From positions 508,634-572,633 of the forward strand of contig CP051231.1 of the NCBI GenBank assembly GCA_017792405.1: 64,000 nt of DNA, in the 5' to 3' direction. Below, piece after piece: positions 8,901 to 16,666 of the stretch. Both the position numbers and the translations under genes were made by a program. The notes below the pieces were generated by a model. The model saw only the letters and a list, made by a program, of their open reading frames with translations. It did no database searches and was not told where the DNA came from. The DNA comes from Oceanicola sp. Lineage in GTDB: Bacteria; Pseudomonadota; Alphaproteobacteria; Rhodobacterales; Rhodobacteraceae. Each line of letters begins with the position of its first letter. Positions within the stretch are counted from its first letter, which is position 1.

Positions 8901-10773
8901 AATTGGCGGGATCGTTGTTGTCGAGCGCCACGTCGACAAGCTCCATCGCCGCGCCGTTCGGGTCGGGCCAGAGCGTGCCGCCGTCATATTCGACGCGGTC
9001 AATCTCGGTGCCGTCGGGCATGGTGAGGATGATCTCGTCTGCGCCATTGCCGAGGAAGAGGCCGGAGAAAACGTAATCCACCTCGACGCCGCCGTTGGTG
9101 GCCAGGTCGCCGTTGTTGCCCAGCACGAGGTATGCGCCCGGCTCGATCACGAGGCTGCCGCTGATGGTGTGGCTGTCGGTGCCGTCGTCGGAGATGACCC
9201 AGCCCTCGAGCTCCACCGGCGCGGAGCCGGCGTTGTAGATTTCGAAATACTCGCCGGCGCTGTCGCTCACGGCAGAGGGGTTCTGCATGATCTCGGTGAT
9301 GACGATCTCGGGCGGCGGCGCGATGTTGGCGGCGCCGGGCGTTTCAACGCGGGGATCGGACCATGTGCCATCCTCTTCGCGCTGGAGCGAGAAACCGATG
9401 GGCGTGTCGCCGGGCTCCATCACACCGATGTCGTCTGCCTCCATCCCGTCGGCCGGCCCGCCCACGGCGGTGAAGCTGCCCTCGTAGGAGATGAACTCGA
9501 TCACCCCGCTCAGATCGTAGAGCGCGATGCCGTCATTGCCGTTCTGGAGGCCGGATGTGGGGATGACGTAGTAGTCATAGGTGCCATCGGTGGTCATCGT
9601 GCCGTCGGTGGCGGCGAAGGTGCCGTACACCGCGCCGCCGTTGCCGTTGTAGAGCGCTATGCGCAGGTCGGTCACGTCGGTGCCCGCGTCGACGCGGAGC
9701 TCGACGAACTCGCCGGTGTCGGAGCCCGCGTTGTCATAGTGGAACTCGTTGATCCGGGGCGCGGTGGAGGGCGTCTCGTCCACGTCGGCGACGGTCACGG
9801 TGATGTCGGCGCTGCCAGTGGCGGTGCCGTCTGAGGCCTCTACGGTGAGCTCGTAGGCGTTGTCGCCATCGGCATCGAGGGGCGTCTCAAAGTCGGGCGC
9901 GGCAAGGAAGGTGATCTCGCCGGTTGCCGCGTCGATGGTGAAGAGTGCGGCATCGGCGCCGGAGAGGCTGTAGGTGAGCGCATCGCCCTCGGCATCGGTT
10001 GCGGCTACGCCTGCGGCGACGGCGGTGGTGTTCTCGTCGATGGTGACGGAGTTGGCCGTCACCTCGGGCGCGTCGTTCACGCCGATGACGGTGATGGTGA
10101 CGGTGGCGGTATCGGTGCCGCCTTTTCCGTCATCCACGGTGTAGGTGAAGGTGTCTTCCAGCGTTTCGCCCTCGGCCAGCGCGTCGAACACGGCCGGATC
10201 GTAGGTGATGGTGGTGCCGTCGAAGCTGACGGAGGCGCCTGAAGCGGAAGTGGCGTCGACCGAGGTGATGGTGATCGCGTCGCCATCAAACTCCTGATCG
10301 TTGGCCAGCAGAGTGGCGGCGTCGATCGTCAGGGGGGTGTCTTCATCGGTGGCGGCGGCATCGTCGCCCGCGAGCACCGCGTTGTTGGTGCCGTCGATCC
10401 AGAGGGTATAGTCATCGGCCTGGAAGTAGAGAGCCTCGACGCCCGTGAGCACGTCGATCCCTTCGGGGCCGGTGACCACGGTGGTCTTGAACCAGCCCCA
10501 GCCGAGGGTGGACACATTGTAGTCGGAGACCGAGCCGGAATAGACCGAGGTGTCGGTGCCGCGCCCGCCGTTGATGATGTCGAGCCCCGCGCCGGAGAAG
10601 ATGATGTCATCACCACCGTGGCCAAAGATCAGGTTGCTGGAATCATTGGCCTCGATCACATCATCCCGGCGGCTGCCCTGAAAGAGCACCTGTGGGCGGT
10701 GATCGTCGTGGCCGTGGCCGCGCCCTTTGTGATGACCGTTGGAGTAGAAAGAGTGACCGTTATCGCGCGGCAT
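5908..10773 (-). CDS. giant secreted ExeM/NucH-type endonuclease with lamin-tail and cadherin-like domains
   Basis: A 1,621-residue acidic extracellular protein. Order: His/Gly-rich N-terminus (1-30), RTX-like repeats (GHGGDDIIFSGAGLDIINGG, about 50-70), tandem-95/cadherin-like repeats (about 135-335), a RINEFHYDN beta domain (340-480), two near-identical lamin-tail domains (489-652, 653-810), a second RINEFHYDN domain (about 816-960), an OB-fold as in ExeM/YhcR nucleases (about 965-1065), and a C-terminal endonuclease/exonuclease/phosphatase domain (about 1190-1615). The last shows LQELENN, SSHFKSKGDSD, YLGDMNSY and SDHDPVIV, the metal and catalytic residues of the DNase I fold. There is no Sec signal; RTX repeats and a short acidic-hydrophobic tail suggest type I secretion. 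The gene is preceded by AGGGGGA 7 bases before ATG 10773. Probable role: degrading extracellular DNA for phosphate or biofilm turnover. Confidence 0.88.
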   Translation of the reverse strand: MPRDNGHSFYSNGHHKGRGHGHDDHRPQVLFQGSRRDDVIEANDSSNLIFGHGGDDIIFSGAGLDIINGGRGTDTSVYSGSVSDYNVSTLGWGWFKTTVVTGPEGIDVLTGVEALYFQADDYTLWIDGTNNAVLAGDDAAATDEDTPLTIDAATLLANDQEFDGDAITITSVDATSASGASVSFDGTTITYDPAVFDALAEGETLEDTFTYTVDDGKGGTDTATVTITVIGVNDAPEVTANSVTIDENTTAVAAGVAATDAEGDALTYSLSGADAALFTIDAATGEITFLAAPDFETPLDADGDNAYELTVEASDGTATGSADITVTVADVDETPSTAPRINEFHYDNAGSDTGEFVELRVDAGTDVTDLRIALYNGNGGAVYGTFAATDGTMTTDGTYDYYVIPTSGLQNGNDGIALYDLSGVIEFISYEGSFTAVGGPADGMEADDIGVMEPGDTPIGFSLQREEDGTWSDPRVETPGAANIAPPPEIVITEIMQNPSAVSDSAGEYFEIYNAGSAPVELEGWVISDDGTDSHTISGSLVIEPGAYLVLGNNGDLATNGGVEVDYVFSGLFLGNGADEIILTMPDGTEIDRVEYDGGTLWPDPNGAAMELVDVALDNNDPANWTTAVQTYGDGDLGTPGAPNGSAPAAPPEIVISEIMQNPSAVSDADGEYFEIYNAGTEPVELEGWVISDNGADSHTITGSLVIQPGEYLVLGINGDITTNGGVEVDYVYSGIALANGDDEIILTTADGTEVDRVEYDGGPAFPDPTGAAMELTDLTADNNDGANWTEATTPFGDGDLGSPGATNGTIVTAAPRINEFHYDNTGTDEGEFVEIRLAAGTDPADYVVHLVEGNDGGIDFSLALTDASVTVTSDGTFDYYVVTPNFLENGPDGVALEGPGGALVDFVSYEGTITGTEGVVTGATSTDVGIVEGSGTPVGDSLQLNDTGDAWFASLNTAGTANELTVTPTLYLISEVQGDSFASPLDGQQGVRVEAVVTYVTDDGFYLTEEFGDWDDNDATSEGIYVFTGGGYAVEVGDLVSVTGTVDEFFDLTELTDVSDVTVMSTNNFRPVATVSIGPDTVNDWESYEGMYLSVGSATTDPLTITANFNFDRYGEISISAGTPIQPTQLYDAGSPEAQAAMEDNANNTLLLSDGISGQNPDEFIYMPNTGPGDVNGNGYLDAGDDMDNSISPRLGTEFTSDVNGVMTYEFGSYALVVDGQLALDESTANRPETPDDVGGSLQVASVNVLNYFTSFTGSAGPNGAGVRGANNQEELDRQTDGLTAEILGTGAEVVALQELENNGFGTGSAIVTLTDELDAASGGATNYVAVNPYDFIADPWAGAGYIGTDAITTGIIYDANAVTLVYAETLVFAEASNDVTNGIAEALGGYIGFDWDSFDRNRPSVAATFEDNATGEQFTMVSSHFKSKGDSDLQDIADAAESWLTNNPTDANYTAVESLLQDLYADPNFDQGDGQGFWNEVRTDAAIELADWIGNDYNGTGTDTVIYLGDMNSYTEEDPVQYLDDDAGLTDLLATLVGQDEAYSYVFDGQQGVLDQALVDDEMLAFVTGITEWHINADEPDLFNYDTNFNNPAYDLSGPYAASDHDPVIVGLDFGDAIV
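8344..9309 (-). repeat. tandem duplication of a lamin-tail domain inside the nuclease gene
   Basis: Two adjacent units, 8818-9309 and 8344-8817, encode about 160-residue domains that align nearly end to end. Both start EIVI(T/S)EIMQNPSAVSD, both contain GEYFEIYNAG and ELEGWVISD, and both end in DGDLG(T/S)PGA. Identity is also clear at the DNA level, which points to a recent duplication. The flanking RINEFHYDN domains are a second, older pair, giving an A-B-B-A order. Confidence 0.8.
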
Positions 10774-10922
10774 AGTGATTCCCCCTGGAAAAATTCTTGT
10801 TTGGCCCTGAAAAAACAGGCCAGCGTAACGTGAAGATGAACACGTTCACATTCGGGCATGGCCCGGTGAGCATGGGAAGGGGTTACGCGGCGGCAGGAGG
10901 CCAGTAGGCGGGGGATCGCCTG

Positions 10923-11705
10923 TTATGTGAACTGCACTGCCACCGAGCCAAGCGGGCCGAAATCGGCGTGCAGCGTATCGCCCTTTTGCGCGTGCACCGG
11001 GCGGGTGAAGCTGCCCGAGAGCATGTAGTCGCCCGGCTTCAGCTCGGTGCCATAGGGGCCGAGCTTGTTGGCGAGCCACGCGATGGCCATGGCGGGATGG
11101 CCGAGGACGCCTGCGGCGAGGCCGGTCTCCTCGATCTCGGAATTGCGATAGAAGACGGCGCCCACGGTGCGCAGGTCGATGGCATCGGGGCGCACCGGGC
11201 GGCCACCGAGGACGATGCCGGCGCCTGCGCCGTTGTCGGCCACGGTGTCGAAAATCTTGCGCGGCTCGGTCACCCGGGCGTCGATGATCTCGATGGAGGG
11301 GATGACCCATTCGGTTGCGCGGAGCACGTCGATCAGCTGCACGCCGGGGCCTTTGAGGGGCGAGTGCAGCACGAAGGTCAGCTCGGGCTCGACGCGGGGT
11401 TTGCAGAAGCTCTCGAAAGGCACCTTGGCGCCATCGGCCAGAAGCTGGTCATCGAAGAGGTAGCCGAAATCGGGCTCGTCGATCTTGCTGGCGGCCTGCA
11501 TCGCCTTGGAAGTCAGGCCGATCTTGTGGCCGACGATCCGGCGGCCCTCGGCCACCCGCGCCTCGGCCACGGCGGAGGAAATCGCGTAGCTGTCCTCCAG
11601 CTCGATCTCGGGGAACATGGCCGAGGGCCGCTCGCCCTGCACCTTGGTGCGGTGGCTTTCGAGCAGGGATGCGACGGCCTTGGCGCGTTGATCTTCGGTC
11701 AGCAT
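10923..11705 (-). CDS. hpaH: 2-oxo-hept-3-ene-1,7-dioate hydratase (HpaH family)
   Basis: A 260-residue enzyme of the fumarylacetoacetate-hydrolase-like hydratase family. It adds water to 2-oxohept-3-enedioate (or the related 2-oxopent-4-enoate) in meta-cleavage of homoprotocatechuate or catechols. Visible: [12 protein letters not shown] near residue 60, the metal-binding region [10 protein letters not shown] (Glu pair), and GGRPV and ANKLGPYG in the usual order. Length is normal for HpaH/MhpD. The start at ATG 11705 has GGAGG 9 bases upstream. It is divergent from the aldehyde dehydrogenase operon, which fits a shared promoter. HpaH and MhpD-type hydratases are close, so the exact substrate is uncertain. 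Confidence 0.8.
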   Translation of the reverse strand: MLTEDQRAKAVASLLESHRTKVQGERPSAMFPEIELEDSYAISSAVAEARVAEGRRIVGHKIGLTSKAMQAASKIDEPDFGYLFDDQLLADGAKVPFESFCKPRVEPELTFVLHSPLKGPGVQLIDVLRATEWVIPSIEIIDARVTEPRKIFDTVADNGAGAGIVLGGRPVRPDAIDLRTVGAVFYRNSEIEETGLAAGVLGHPAMAIAWLANKLGPYGTELKPGDYMLSGSFTRPVHAQKGDTLHADFGPLGSVAVQFT

Positions 11706-11871
11706 GATGAGGGTCCTCCGTTTGCGCTTTTGTGGCCTGTCGGGGAGGATTTGCCAAGAGATAACATGTTAATGACTTGTGTTTTTATCGGTGATAGGGA
11801 AATTATCGATAATTCCGTTGACCGGCACGGGGCCCGGTTTTACGGTTTCGGTAGTGAGAGGGAGGCAGGCC
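11706..11871. promoter_or_regulatory. divergent control region with three palindromes (hpaH / aldehyde dehydrogenase)
   Basis: An AT-rich 166-base gap between divergent catabolic genes. It contains TAACATGTTA (11762-11771, perfect palindrome), TATCGGTGATA (11786-11796, TATC/GATA arms) and AATTATCGATAATT (11801-11814, perfect 14-bp palindrome). The last two share the TATCG half-site. These look like operator sites for a dimeric regulator not encoded in the immediate cluster. No -35/-10 pair is clear enough to call. Confidence 0.45.
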
Positions 11872-13344
11872 ATGGACGGCGGCAGCGCGCGGCGGATTTC
11901 GAGCTTCATCGGGGGCAAGGCCCTGCCGGCGGAAGGGGACCTCTTCGAAGATATCAACCCGGCGACCGGCGAGGTTGTGGCGCTGGTGCAGGCCGCGAGC
12001 GAGGCGCAGGTGGATGCGGCGGTGCAGGCCGCGCGGGCGGCGCTGCGCGGGCCGTGGGGCAAGATGACGGTCGACCAACGCGCCAAGGCGATGCACGCGA
12101 TTGCCGATGGCATCGAGGCGCGGTCGGAGGAGTTCTTGCGGGCCGAGATTCTCGACACGGGCAAGCCGGTGAGCATGGCCTCGCACCTCGACATTCCGCG
12201 CGGTGCGGCGAACTTCAGGGCCTTTGCCGAGGTGCTGAAGCACACGCCGGGAGAGGCCTTTCCCTTCGTGGCGCCGGACGGGCGGGATGCATTGAACTAC
12301 TCCCTGCGCGGCCCGCGCGGGGTGATCGCGGTGATCTGCCCCTGGAACCTGCCGCTCTTGCTGATGACATGGAAGGTCGGCCCGGCTTTGGCCTGCGGCA
12401 ACACGGTGGTGGTGAAGCCCTCGGAAGAAACCCCGGCCACGGCGGCGCTGCTGGCCGAGGTGATCCGCGATGCGGGCATTCCGGAGGGCGTTTACAACGT
12501 GGTGCAGGGCGGCGGGCCGAACGCCGCCGGGCAGTGGCTCACAGAACATCCGGGCGTGGATGGCATCACCTTCACCGGCGAGACGCGCACCGGCGAGGCA
12601 ATCATGTGTGCGGCGGCCAAGGGCGTGCGGCCGGTGTCCTTCGAGCTTGGCGGCAAGAACGCGGGCGTGATCTTTGCCGATGCGGATATGGAAGCCGCGC
12701 TGGAGCAGGCGGCGCGGGCGGTGTTCATGAACGGCGGGCAGGTGTGCCTGCAGACCGAGAGGCTCTATGTGCAGCGGCCCGTGTTCGAACAGTTCGTGGC
12801 GGGGCTGAAGGCGAAGGCCGAGGCGCTGGTGCCGGGTGATCCTTTCGACAAGGGCACCACATTCGGCCCGCTGATCCCCTCGGACCATCCGGCCAAGGTG
12901 CTGGGCTACTACCAGAAGGCAGCAGCGGGCGGGGCCGAGGTGGTCACCGGCGGCGGGCGGCTGGAGATGCCGGGCGCGCTGGCGGGCGGCAACTGGGTGC
13001 AGCCGACGATCTGGACCGGACTGGGAGATGACAGCCCGGTGGTGCGTGAGGAGATCTTCGGCCCCTGCGTGCATATCGCGCTGTTCGACGAGGAGGAGGA
13101 AGTTGTGGCCCGGGCCAATGACACGCCCTATGGCCTGGCCTCGATGCTCTGGACGCAGGATGTGAGCCGCGCCCATCGGGTGGCGGCGCAGCTGGAGGCG
13201 GGGATCACATGGGTGAACTCGTGGTTCGTACGCGATCTGCGCACCGCCTTTGGCGGCATGAAGGCGAGCGGGATCGGCCGTGAGGGCGGGGTTCACGGGT
13301 TGGAGTTTTACACAGAAACCCGCAATATCTGTGTGAAACTCTGA
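11872..13344 (+). CDS. 2-hydroxymuconate-semialdehyde-type dehydrogenase
   Basis: A 490-residue NAD-dependent aldehyde dehydrogenase. The catalytic Cys292 is in NGGQVCLQTER, the general base Glu258 in FELGGKN, the oxyanion Asn159 in PWNLPLL, and the cofactor Lys182 in VVKPSEETP. The C-terminal GREGGVHGLEFYTETRNICVKL-type ending is characteristic of the DmpC/XylG/AmnC group that oxidises ring-cleavage semialdehydes. HpaE (carboxymethyl-hydroxymuconate semialdehyde) is the alternative, given hpaH next door. ATG 11872 has AGGGAGG about 7 bases upstream. First gene of a four-gene operon with two VOC genes and an aldolase-like gene. Confidence 0.82.
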   Translation: MDGGSARRISSFIGGKALPAEGDLFEDINPATGEVVALVQAASEAQVDAAVQAARAALRGPWGKMTVDQRAKAMHAIADGIEARSEEFLRAEILDTGKPVSMASHLDIPRGAANFRAFAEVLKHTPGEAFPFVAPDGRDALNYSLRGPRGVIAVICPWNLPLLLMTWKVGPALACGNTVVVKPSEETPATAALLAEVIRDAGIPEGVYNVVQGGGPNAAGQWLTEHPGVDGITFTGETRTGEAIMCAAAKGVRPVSFELGGKNAGVIFADADMEAALEQAARAVFMNGGQVCLQTERLYVQRPVFEQFVAGLKAKAEALVPGDPFDKGTTFGPLIPSDHPAKVLGYYQKAAAGGAEVVTGGGRLEMPGALAGGNWVQPTIWTGLGDDSPVVREEIFGPCVHIALFDEEEEVVARANDTPYGLASMLWTQDVSRAHRVAAQLEAGITWVNSWFVRDLRTAFGGMKASGIGREGGVHGLEFYTETRNICVKL

Positions 13345-13367
13345 GGCGGGGGCCAAGGAGCGCGCAG

Positions 13368-14228
13368 ATGAGCATCATCGAGAAACTGTCATACGTCCGG
13401 CTTGCCGTGGCCGATCTGGCCCGCGCGTCTGAGTTTGTGGAAGGCGTGGTCGGCCTGCAGCGGGTGGAGGCGGAGGAGGGCGTGGCGCTCTTCCGCTCGG
13501 ACTTCCGCGACCATGCGCTGGCGCTGGTGCAGCGGGCGGAGGGTGATGGCGACAGCGCCTCGCTCGGGTTGGAGCTGCGCGACACGGAAGCGCTGGAGGC
13601 ACTGGTGGAACGGCTGTCGGCACGCGGGTTGAAGCCCTGGCGCGGCGGTGAGGCCGATTGCGCCGCGCGGCGGTGCAAGGCGATGGCTGGCGTCCGGCTG
13701 CGCGGCGGGCTGGCGCTGGAGTTCGTGGTGCGGCCCTTGGCGAGCGGCTGGCGCTACCACGGACCGCGCGATGCCGGGATTACCGGGTTTTCCAGCGTGG
13801 TCATTGGCTCGACGGACTTTGAGGCCGATGTGGCGCTCTGGTGCGAGGCGCTGGGCGCGCGGGTGAGCGACTGGGTGGGCGAGGGCGCCTATCTGGCGAT
13901 CGACGGCGCGCACCATCGTGTGCTGCTGCTGCCAGCTGAACGGGACGGGCTGATGGAGATGCAGTTCGAGGTCGAAGGCATGGATCAGGTGATGCAGGCC
14001 GGATACTTCCTGCAATCGCGGCAGGTGCCGGTGGTCAGCGGACCGGGGCGCAACCCGGCATCCGGCGCGCTCTTCATCAGCTTTCGCGGGCCGGAGGAGA
14101 TGCGCTTTGGCTACGTGGCCGAAGGCGCGGCGCAGGACGGGCTGGCGCGGCAGTTTCCGGCCACGCGGGCCGGGTTTTGCAGCTGGGGCAGCGGCAGCAC
14201 GGTGCCGGAATACGGGGGGGAGCCATGA
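13368..14228 (+). CDS. extradiol-dioxygenase-like VOC protein lacking the metal ligands
   Basis: A 286-residue two-module VOC protein clearly related to the next gene (shared RYHG.RDAGITGFS, LGARVSD/NARVSD and GPGR.P blocks). In type I extradiol dioxygenases the iron ligands are two His and one Glu. Aligning the two proteins puts Ser143, Phe200 and Gly248 here where the neighbour has His140, His197 and Glu245. It is therefore unlikely to bind iron in the normal way and may be a structural or regulatory partner. The start has AAGGAG upstream (13354-13359). Its stop overlaps the next start (ATGA, 14225-14228), so equal expression is expected. Confidence 0.75.
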   Translation: MSIIEKLSYVRLAVADLARASEFVEGVVGLQRVEAEEGVALFRSDFRDHALALVQRAEGDGDSASLGLELRDTEALEALVERLSARGLKPWRGGEADCAARRCKAMAGVRLRGGLALEFVVRPLASGWRYHGPRDAGITGFSSVVIGSTDFEADVALWCEALGARVSDWVGEGAYLAIDGAHHRVLLLPAERDGLMEMQFEVEGMDQVMQAGYFLQSRQVPVVSGPGRNPASGALFISFRGPEEMRFGYVAEGAAQDGLARQFPATRAGFCSWGSGSTVPEYGGEP

Positions 14229-15091
14229 TTTCACTCAGCGATGTGAGCTACGTGCGGATGGGCACGCGCGACCTTGAGGGTGCGGAGTTTTTTGCCCGCG
14301 ATTACCTCGGGCTGGAGGTGGCGGAGCGGCGGCGCGGGACGGCCTATTTCCGCTCGGACGCGCGGGCGCATACGCTGTGCTACTTCGAAGGCGACCCGAC
14401 CGACCATGCGGTGGGCTTCGAGGTGGCCAACGAGGCCGAGCTGGACGAGGCGGCGGCGGCGCTGGAAGCGATTGGCCATGCGGTGCATGTGGGCACGCCC
14501 GAAGAGGCGGGGCTGCGGCAGGTGCGGGCCTTCATCGGGTTCGATGACCCGACCGGCAACCGGATTGAGCTGGTGGTGCGGCCCGAGATGAGCGGGCAGC
14601 GGTATCATGGCACGCGGGATGCGGGGATCACCGGGTTTTCGCACGTGGGCCTGTGTTCGACCGATCCGGTGCGGGACGAGGCGTTCTGGACCAAGGTCTG
14701 CAACGCGCGGGTGAGCGACCGGATCGGGGATGCGCCGCTGCTGCGGATCGACGAGGTGCACCACACGATTGCGCTGTTTCCGGCGCAGCGGAAGGGGATT
14801 CAGCACATCAATCACCAAGTTGAGTCGGCGGACGATATTCAGCGGAGCTTCAACTTTTTGCGGCAGCGGAACGTTCGGATGGTCTTTGGCCCGGGGCGGC
14901 ATCCGACCTCGACGGCGAAGTTCCTGTATTTCGAGGGGCCGGACGGGATGGTGTTTGAATACTCCAGCGGCGTGGCGGAAATCGCCGACGAGCTGCTATG
15001 GCGCGAGCGGCAATTTCCGGCGGAGCCGAAGGGGTTTTGCAAATGGGGCGCGAAGCCCGATATTGCCGAGTTCCGCGACAGTGATGACTGA
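14225..15091 (+). CDS. extradiol ring-cleavage dioxygenase (VOC, BphC/catechol 2,3-dioxygenase type)
   Basis: A 288-residue two-domain VOC enzyme. The C-terminal module keeps the Fe(II) ligands: His140 (GFSHVGL), His197 (HINHQVE) and Glu245 (MVFEYSSG). The conserved tyrosine-rich end of the active-site module is also present. It should cleave a catechol next to the hydroxyls to a muconic semialdehyde, which the upstream dehydrogenase could oxidise and HpaH could hydrate later. The exact catechol is not determined. Translationally coupled to the metal-ligand-free paralogue upstream; the aldolase-like gene starts within its last codons. Confidence 0.82.
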   Translation: MISLSDVSYVRMGTRDLEGAEFFARDYLGLEVAERRRGTAYFRSDARAHTLCYFEGDPTDHAVGFEVANEAELDEAAAALEAIGHAVHVGTPEEAGLRQVRAFIGFDDPTGNRIELVVRPEMSGQRYHGTRDAGITGFSHVGLCSTDPVRDEAFWTKVCNARVSDRIGDAPLLRIDEVHHTIALFPAQRKGIQHINHQVESADDIQRSFNFLRQRNVRMVFGPGRHPTSTAKFLYFEGPDGMVFEYSSGVAEIADELLWRERQFPAEPKGFCKWGAKPDIAEFRDSDD

Positions 15092-15752
15092 GGTGGCGGG
15101 TGAGGTGAAGCTGCGCATGGCCGCCCGCGCGCTGGGCCGCGCGGGGTTGGCCCATGCCTATGGGCATTGTTCTGTCCGGCTTTCGGACAGCGAGTTCGTT
15201 GTCTGCGCGCCGGTGCCGATGGGGCAGGTGCCCGTGGGCGCGGCAGGCACAGTGGTGCCGGTGGATGGCCCGCTGCCCGAGGGCGTGCTGGGCGAAGTGC
15301 GGATACATCAGCAGCTTTACAAGGCACGGCCGGAGGCGGGCGGGATCACGCGGACGATGCCGCCGAAGATCATGGCGCTATCGGCGCTGGGCCGGGTGCC
15401 GCAGATGCGGCACGGGATGGGGGCCTACTTCAGGGCCGGGATCACGCTGTGGGACTCGCCGCTGCTGATCCGTGATGACGCGAGCGCAGAGGCGCTGGCG
15501 GCGCAGATGGCGGGCCAGCGTGCGGGCGTGATGCGCGGCAACGGGCTGGTGACGGTTGGGGAGAGCATCGAAGAGGCCGTGGTGCTGGCGTGGTACGCCG
15601 AGGATGCCGCCCGGATCGAGCTGGAGGTGCTTGGCACGGGGCTGGACGGGCCGCTTGTGACGCCCGAAGAGGCCGTGGCGCGCGACACATGGGGCGGGCG
15701 CATCATGGACCGGATGTGGGACTACCTGACGTTCGGGGACCCGGAGGGGTAG
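15084..15752 (+). CDS. class II aldolase/adducin-like protein without the zinc histidines
   Basis: A 222-residue protein with the class II aldolase/adducin fold: AYGHCSVR near residue 28 and the conserved Glu71 in GEVRIH. The zinc site appears lost. The usual H-T-H-P motif reads ITRTMPP (Thr89, Thr91 at the His positions), and the third His of the L-x-N-H-G motif is Asn153 in MRGNGLVTVG. A retained fold with a missing metal site suggests a changed reaction or a non-catalytic role. The start overlaps the dioxygenase stop by 8 bases. It ends 32 bases before the convergent metF gene. Confidence 0.65.
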   Translation: MTEVAGEVKLRMAARALGRAGLAHAYGHCSVRLSDSEFVVCAPVPMGQVPVGAAGTVVPVDGPLPEGVLGEVRIHQQLYKARPEAGGITRTMPPKIMALSALGRVPQMRHGMGAYFRAGITLWDSPLLIRDDASAEALAAQMAGQRAGVMRGNGLVTVGESIEEAVVLAWYAEDAARIELEVLGTGLDGPLVTPEEAVARDTWGGRIMDRMWDYLTFGDPEG

Positions 15753-15758
15753 AGGTAA

Positions 15759-15780
15759 GGCGGGACGGGCCCCGCCCTAC
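15759..15780. terminator. GC-rich hairpin between converging genes, ending CCCTAC
   Basis: GGCGGG (15759-15764) pairs with CCCGCC (15771-15776), followed by CTACG. It lies 7 bases after the aldolase-like stop and just beyond the metF stop on the other strand, so it could end transcription both ways. There is no T-run. Same CCCTACG tail as the hairpin at 5685-5708. Confidence 0.45.
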
Positions 15781-15784
15781 GAGA

Positions 15785-16654
15785 TCAGGCCACGTTTTCC
15801 AGCGTTTGCACCGGCTGCACGCCAAGCGCGCGGCACACGTCGCGGGTGAGGCCGGGGCGGTTGAGCGTGTAGAAGTGCAGGTGCTCCACGCCCTCGTCGA
15901 GCAGCTCGGTGCAAAGCTCGGTGGCGAGCGCGGTGGCCAGAAGCTCCTCGCGGTCGTCACGCTCGGCGGCGGCGAAGGCCTCCTCGAGCCAGGCCGGTAC
16001 CTTGGCGCCACAGCGGGCGGCGAAACGGGCGGTATTGCGGAAGTTCTCGATCGGCAGCACGCCGGGGATCACCGGCTTGTCGATGCCCGCCTTCACGCAG
16101 GCGTCGCGGAACCGCAGGAAGGTTTCGGCCTCGAAGAAGAACTGGGTGATGGCCTCATCGGCCCCGGCCTCGAACTTGCGCTTGAGCCACTCTACATCGG
16201 CCCCGTCGCCCTTGGCTTCAGGGTGCGGATCGGGGTAGGCGCCGACGCGGATCTTGAAGTCGCCGGTGTCCTTGAGCGCAGTGATCAGCTCGCACGAGTT
16301 GGCGAAACCCTCTGCGTGCGGCTCGAACCCGGACGAGCCCTTGGGCGGGTCGCCGCGCAGGGCGACGATCTCGCGCACACCGGCCTCATGGAAGCCGCGG
16401 GCGATTCCCAGCGTTTCCTCGCGGGTCGCATCCACGCAGGTCAGGTGGGCCGCCACGTTGAGCCCGGAAGACTTGTGCAGCGTGGCCACCGCCTCGCGGG
16501 TCAGCTCGCGGGTGGTGCCGCCTGCGCCGTAAGTCACGGAAACGAAGGAGGGATTCAGCGGAGCGAGAACCTGCACCGTATCCCAGAGGCGAAACGAGGC
16601 CTCGAGATTTTGCGGCGGGAAGAACTCGAAAGAAACGGAAGGAACGGCGGGCAT
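15785..16654 (-). CDS. metF: methylenetetrahydrofolate reductase
   Basis: A 289-residue FAD enzyme that reduces 5,10-methylene-THF to 5-methyl-THF for methionine synthesis. Typical blocks: SVSFEFFPPQN at the N-terminus with the catalytic Glu, FVSVTYGAGGTTRE, HLTCVDATREE, VALRGDPP and ITQFFFEAETFLRF, and length close to the family norm. I chose ATG 16654 (MPAVPSVSFEFFPP), with a GAGAG stretch upstream; ATG 16666 would add 4 residues. Divergent from a MetR-like LysR gene, the usual metF/metR arrangement. Confidence 0.93.
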   Translation of the reverse strand: MPAVPSVSFEFFPPQNLEASFRLWDTVQVLAPLNPSFVSVTYGAGGTTRELTREAVATLHKSSGLNVAAHLTCVDATREETLGIARGFHEAGVREIVALRGDPPKGSSGFEPHAEGFANSCELITALKDTGDFKIRVGAYPDPHPEAKGDGADVEWLKRKFEAGADEAITQFFFEAETFLRFRDACVKAGIDKPVIPGVLPIENFRNTARFAARCGAKVPAWLEEAFAAAERDDREELLATALATELCTELLDEGVEHLHFYTLNRPGLTRDVCRALGVQPVQTLENVA

Positions 16655-16666
16655 GTCGGCTCTCAT

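Noticed and set aside
7354..9834. Long open frame (826 codons) opposite the nuclease gene
   Set aside because: It mirrors the repeated Gly/Asp/Val codons of the true gene in high-GC DNA, has no domain resemblance and no ribosome site.
11803..13356. Long minus-strand open frame opposite the aldehyde dehydrogenase
   Set aside because: Arg/His/Pro-rich composition typical of an antisense shadow; the plus-strand gene has full family motifs.
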